In this document: piece by piece, positions 60,080 to 64,000 of the stretch
How positions within the stretch are numbered: the stretch's first letter is position 1
Layout: every line of letters starts with the position of its first letter
NCBI GenBank assembly: GCA_013398055.1
Contig: VZRS01012070.1
Span: forward strand, 546,558 to 610,557
Length of the DNA: 64,000 nucleotides
Origin: Ifrita kowaldi
Lineage: Eukaryota; Chordata; Aves; Passeriformes; Cinclosomatidae
Direction: 5' to 3'
Translations under genes and position numbers: made by a program
The notes under the pieces: generated by a model
Databases searched by the model: none
The model's input: the letters and a program-made list of their open reading frames with translations, nothing else
What the model was told of the DNA's origin: nothing

Positions 60080-63000
60080 TTCTAACTCTAATTCGAAGTT
60101 GCAGTCCAAAATACAGTGGGAAGAATGCTCAGAGCAGTACTCACACTGCATGCAGGTAATGTCTGTAATTGCAAAGCAGCTTCTGCATCTGTAAGGCAGC
60201 AGGAAACATGAAGTTTTTCTGACAGTCACCTCCTGAGTCCAGGGACTCCCAGCCAAACTGTTATTGACTGTCAAGGGGCATAGGCTCCCTGAACACCCAG
60301 TCACTTTCAAAATATGCAAAATGCCTTTAGGTCCTCTGAATGGACATTTTTATTCCTCTGTAAAGACTCTCTGCATGTACCTCTGATCTCCAGCCAGTCA
60401 GGCCAAGGTACTTCACTTGCCTACTTGTTCCAGGTACCTAAAACCAGGCTGCCTTGCCCCATGTCTTATCTGTGGTCTGGAGGCAATCTCACTAAAACCA
60501 GTGGAACCACAGAAAGCAAGAACTGCTGCCAGAATGTGGAAGGTGTGGTTATACCTAGCAGACAGCAGCATTCCTACCCATCTGCATGGGGAGATGTGAC
60601 TCGAGCTCTGTTATCAGGAATCTCAGAGGCTGCTGTACCACGTAACGTGGGAGTCTCTTTGTCAACATCCTGTCCCTAACAACTGGCAAAAAAAGAGAAA
60701 ATGGGAGGGGACTGTCCCATGAGGGGCAATACCAAAGTCAGACCTTTCTGCAGGCTTGGCCCAGTGACGAGGCTCCCAGATGTCTGAATCTCTCGTCTGA
60801 AACACTCGCTATTTCAGCAACAGCCAAGAGCTGTGTGCTTCAAAAGGAAGCCCAAGGAACAAGTCAGAACATTGTCTATCAGCTGCACAGTTGTTCCAGT
60901 TATTTTGTGTGAGCTGTTTTCCCAGGATAAATGTGCATTTCTTCAACATCACGGTGTCCATGGTTCACCAGGGCTGCGTGCACACACACAGCGAGGGGCA
61001 TGGGCTGTTCTCAGCCAGAGTGTTTTTCCTTCTCTCCCTGTCTCTGTCTCATTGTGTTTCACTTCTAAGCCCTGTTTGCTCTCCTTGCTAGTCAAAATAG
61101 GGCTTTATTTTTCTTTTCTAGAATGTGCAGGGCTAGTGCAAGTAGTTAAGAGAAGCAAGCTGTCCTCCTTCCACAACATCAATACCCTCCTTGCCAACAA
61201 TAATTGTTCCACATGGGGAGTTTTTCCTCTTATCTGCTGATGCATGTGAGGGTGGTGGTGGTGTTAGTGATGGGATATGCCGTCTCTTGATGTTTCCTGG
61301 ATTTTCTTTAAATGCTGTGTTTTGAACTATGAGATTAGGAAAAGGATTCTTTGCATTTGTCTGCAAATCTGCTGGCAGCTGCCCCTTCAGCGTTTGGCCT
61401 GGGTCTGGCACACACCTTGCAGCCTAATTTTTTTGCACAGTGACTGCATGCCAAGATTTAACTCTCAAAGGGTATTTCTTCTCCACCAGCAAATGAAGTT
61501 TCAACTTCTTGTGCAGCAATGCTTTTGCTTAGACTAGCCCAGTAACCAGGAGAGGAGTCTTAACAGGGCTGCTCAGGAGAAAACATCCTCAATATCCTCT
61601 CCCTATCTGCAATGTAACCTTGGTGGTATGATTTGGTGCATTTACTGGCTCCAACTCCTGCCCAGAAGTGCTCAGAACATGCAAGATTAAGCAGCTAATG
61701 CTGTTGGGAAGAAAAGGAGCTTGCTTTTCTTTCCCTTTTTCCCTAGGTGTCCATTTCCTTCCCTTAATCTGTGTGTTACTTCCTGCAGGGGACACAGGGA
61801 TCTCTTTCAAGATTAATACAGCCCTACCTTTGATGAGGAACTTGAGAAGCTCATGCAAAGGACTTACTTGGCCCAGGCTGGAGACCTTTATTAATTAACT
61901 TGATTTTACCAAATTCTGGGGGGCTTGGAAACTGAATTCAGTTTATAAACTACTTTGTGAATAGGACTCAATGGGGAACTCAGTTCTACCTTCCAGCACA
62001 GCAGGAGCCAATCCCCAAACATTTTGTTCTTTTATGTGGCTGCCAGTCCAACCACTTCACCAACAGCTGTGCCAGTTCAGGACTGTCTGTGGCACCAGGG
62101 CTGCATCTCTTCAGAGAGTGAGCAGGGTGGCTAAATGCCTGACTTCACAGACTCTAAACTTCTCCTGAGATCTGAGAGGTTTCTGGGATATTCTTTGGTA
62201 TATCACCCCTGCTTCAGACACATTTTCTGTCCTGGTCATTAAGTTTCTCTCTTATAGTTTTGATTTTTTTCTCCAGGAGACGAAAGATGGATCGAACAGG
62301 GAGGCTGCAGACAACATACAGAATAGTCTGCTCGCTTCACAGATGGCTGAAGCGGAGCAGGAATTTGCTGTGCTGTGTTATGCTTCTGTTGGGGAATTGG
62401 AACCCGAACAGAAATCAAAACTCAGTCCTACCATGGGGAGCTTTGTGTCTGGTTGGGCACAACCCTGAATGATAAGAGGGTTTATAATGGTGATGATAGT
62501 GGAGATGGTGGTGAATTTCATGCTGATGGGTGGGGACAATGACAAATGTTCCTCCTTGTGTGTGAAATACCAGGGCAGTTGCTGTCCCCATGGATGTTCC
62601 ATACTGCTCTCTCTAGATGCTGCCCTCACAGACTGGTGCCTCCCTCAGACCTCATGGTAGATGGGACAGGGACAGGCAGAGGTCCTTTCTCCTGTCATTG
62701 ATGAAGGGCTGTTGGGTGCCCTTGGCTCACAATAAATGTCAGTCATGATTAACTCCTACCTCCTTGGTCTGACACTCAGACCAGGTAGCACAGGCAATTC
62801 CCTCTACTAATCACTGTCCCTCAGCAATTCTCCTGCCCTCCAGCACAAAGTGCCTTGCTTGGATTTGGCTGTGGGAAAGAGATCCAAGGGACAGCTTTGG
62901 TTTATTTGGTCTCTGATAGCCAGTGGTAGCACTGATTTCCTGGCTCTATCCTCTGCTAAGAAAGGCTCCTCTCCCCAGCTGCATTTGGAATGCAAATCTT

Positions 63001-63294
63001 GTTCATAGTAGAGCTGTAAGTAAACCCAAATGGATTCTCTTCTGGCTCTTGAATCCCTTCTATGCTCTCTTAGTCCAAGGTTTGTGTACATAGGCTGCCT
63101 TGGCCATGGACAAATACAGCAGCTTCATATTTTGTTGTTGCTCTCAGGTCAAGAAAGCAAGGTGGCTAAGACATAATAATGTTTCTCTCACCTCCTTCAC
63201 CACTATCAGAATGTTCTGCAAGCACTTGCCTGTTGCACAATAAGTCACTGACATCCACTGTGTCTGTTTTTTGTTCCCCCTCCCTCACCCCAAG

Positions 63295-63384
63295 TTCTCT
63301 CAGCTCATCAAAATCTTCAACTCGCTGGGTCCTGAGAAGTTCCCCCTCGTGGAGCAAACGTTCTTCCCAAGCCATAAGCAGATG
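63295..63384 (+). CDS. SYN3: SYN3 coding exon 5 (Phe209-Met238)
   Basis: This 90-base exon encodes 30 residues in phase 0, beginning FSQLIKIFNSLGPEKFPLVE and ending QTFFPSHKQM. It is the first part of the ATP-grasp subdomain of the synapsin C domain; most nucleotide-contacting residues are expected in downstream exons not in the window. LGPEKFPLVEQTFFP is SYN3-like (SYN2 has GEKFPLIEQTYYP, SYN1 TEEFPLIDQTFYP). The acceptor is an AAG rather than CAG or TAG, after a long pyrimidine tract TTTTTTGTTCCCCCTCCCTC. The donor is GTGAGT at 63385. The window ends 616 bases into the following intron. Confidence 0.96.
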
Positions 63385-64000
63385 GTGAGTAACTTTGCTT
63401 TCTTCTGATGCCAGTATGGATGGGGTAGAAACAACAGATGCAAGTTGGGCACAGGAAATGGTGGTGGGAATGCTGGGAAGAGTCTAAATTTTACTTACAG
63501 AGAAATACTAGCTAAAAAGTGCTATGCAGAAGGCACTGCTTGGGAACCTCTTTCCTTTCTTGCCCAGCCCTCCCCTGAAAAAATGTACGAAGAGGCTCAA
63601 AGGTTCAACACTAAAGCAGAACTCCATTGTAAAACATGGTCAACAAAAAGCTCATCCCTTAGAGCAAAGAATCACTCTGTTCAGATAAATTGGATTTTCC
63701 CTACTCCTGGAATTGTTTAAAATACGTTGACAATTTGGGACATGGGTCCTAAGAGATGTTTGTTTCACAAAATTAGTTTGCTTGGTCTGTCACGTGTTCA
63801 CCATCCATGAAACATTTATCAGCCTGAAGGTACTCAGCGTAACGTGGAGTTCTTGAAAGAGTTTGTTTCAGCTGCTCATGTTTTCTTTGCACAGTGCTCT
63901 GGGACCTGGTCTTTCTGTCAACAGCTCAACACTCCGTGCCCTGTGTGGCTGCTGGGCACCGTACCAAACTCTTAGAGCACCTTCCAAAGAAATCTGCATA
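63385..64000 (+). other. SYN3: start of SYN3 intron 5 (cut by window end)
   Basis: Opens with GTGAGT directly after the Met238 codon. The 616 bases visible contain no exon or repeat I recognise. In other vertebrates the antisense TIMP3 gene lies inside SYN3 at about this point, so it is expected further right; none of it is visible here. Confidence 0.85.

Larger units (their letters stand above)
57294..63294 (+). other. SYN3: SYN3 intron 4
   Basis: Bounded by GTAAGT and CACCCCAAG. It has no recognisable mobile element. A 15-base poly-A lies at 59099-59113 and a 22-base perfect palindrome at 60058-60079. The longest frame is a 167-codon minus-strand one at 59374-59877, which resembles no known protein. 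Confidence 0.9.
22571..64000 (+). other. SYN3: SYN3 (synapsin III) gene, 5' part, five coding exons
   Basis: Synapsins are neuronal phosphoproteins that coat the cytoplasmic face of synaptic vesicles, tether them to actin and each other, and bind ATP through their C domain. Synapsin III is expressed early, in developing neurons; that is family knowledge. The five exons seen here join in frame to give 238 residues: domain A (about 1-28), the proline/serine-rich linker B (about 29-91) and the start of domain C (from about 92). Exon lengths after the first (58, 92, 157, 90) and phases fit the conserved synapsin gene structure. SYN3 is preferred over SYN1 and SYN2 because of DDAHTDW, GGCMVDMQV and LGPEKFPLVEQTFFP. 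Introns measure 11861, 10406, 11649 and 6001 bases. The remaining exons (rest of the ATP-binding domain, domains J/E) lie beyond the right edge, so the gene is partial only because the window ends. Confidence 0.95.

Noticed and set aside
22754..63384. Assignment to SYN1 or SYN2
   Set aside because: Paralogue-specific residues in exons 1, 3 and 5 fit SYN3 better, and the B linker is short as in SYN3.

Overview
This window looks like a piece of a bird chromosome carrying the 5' half of one large, intron-rich gene on the + strand: SYN3, encoding the synaptic-vesicle phosphoprotein synapsin III. Evidence for a bird (or at least a sauropsid) is the interspersed repeat content. Every repeat I could recognise with confidence is a CR1 LINE fragment ending in the usual ATTCTATGATTCT-like 3' terminus, and there are no Alu, B1 or L1 elements. 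The introns are also compact for this gene (6 to 12 kb). Species cannot be fixed from the sequence alone.

Layout. Positions 1-22570 hold no coding exon I can support. They are either a 5'-UTR intron or the upstream flank of SYN3, with scattered regulatory-looking motifs (an RFX X-box, a perfect CRE), simple repeats, CR1 pieces, a strong short hairpin and one candidate non-coding terminal exon. The first coding exon starts at ATG 22754 and ends at 23070. Coding exons 2 to 5 follow at 34932-34989, 45396-45487, 57137-57293 and 63295-63384. All junctions are GT/AG, reading frame is kept across every junction, and together the exons encode residues 1-238 of a protein that is about 580 residues long in human. 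The window ends 616 bases into the next intron, so the rest of the ATP-binding domain and the C-terminal domains lie beyond it.

The paralogue call rests on several SYN3-type stretches: DSSTSSP after the A domain, DDAHTDW at the start of the C domain (SYN1 and SYN2 have DEPHTDW and DEPHADW), GGCMVDMQV in exon 3 and LGPEKFPLVEQTFFP in exon 5. In vertebrates a TIMP gene sits antisense inside an intron of each synapsin gene (TIMP3 in SYN3). No TIMP exon is seen here, which fits it lying just past the right-hand edge.

The clearest oddity is technical. A 398-base block at 41408-41805 is repeated without a visible difference at 41807-42204, and the two copies are separated by a single N, which is typical of an unmerged contig overlap rather than a biological duplication. 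I found no mobile-element cargo, CRISPR array, RNA gene of a known family or new multi-gene system. Most other open reading frames are short and look like chance frames in intron sequence.
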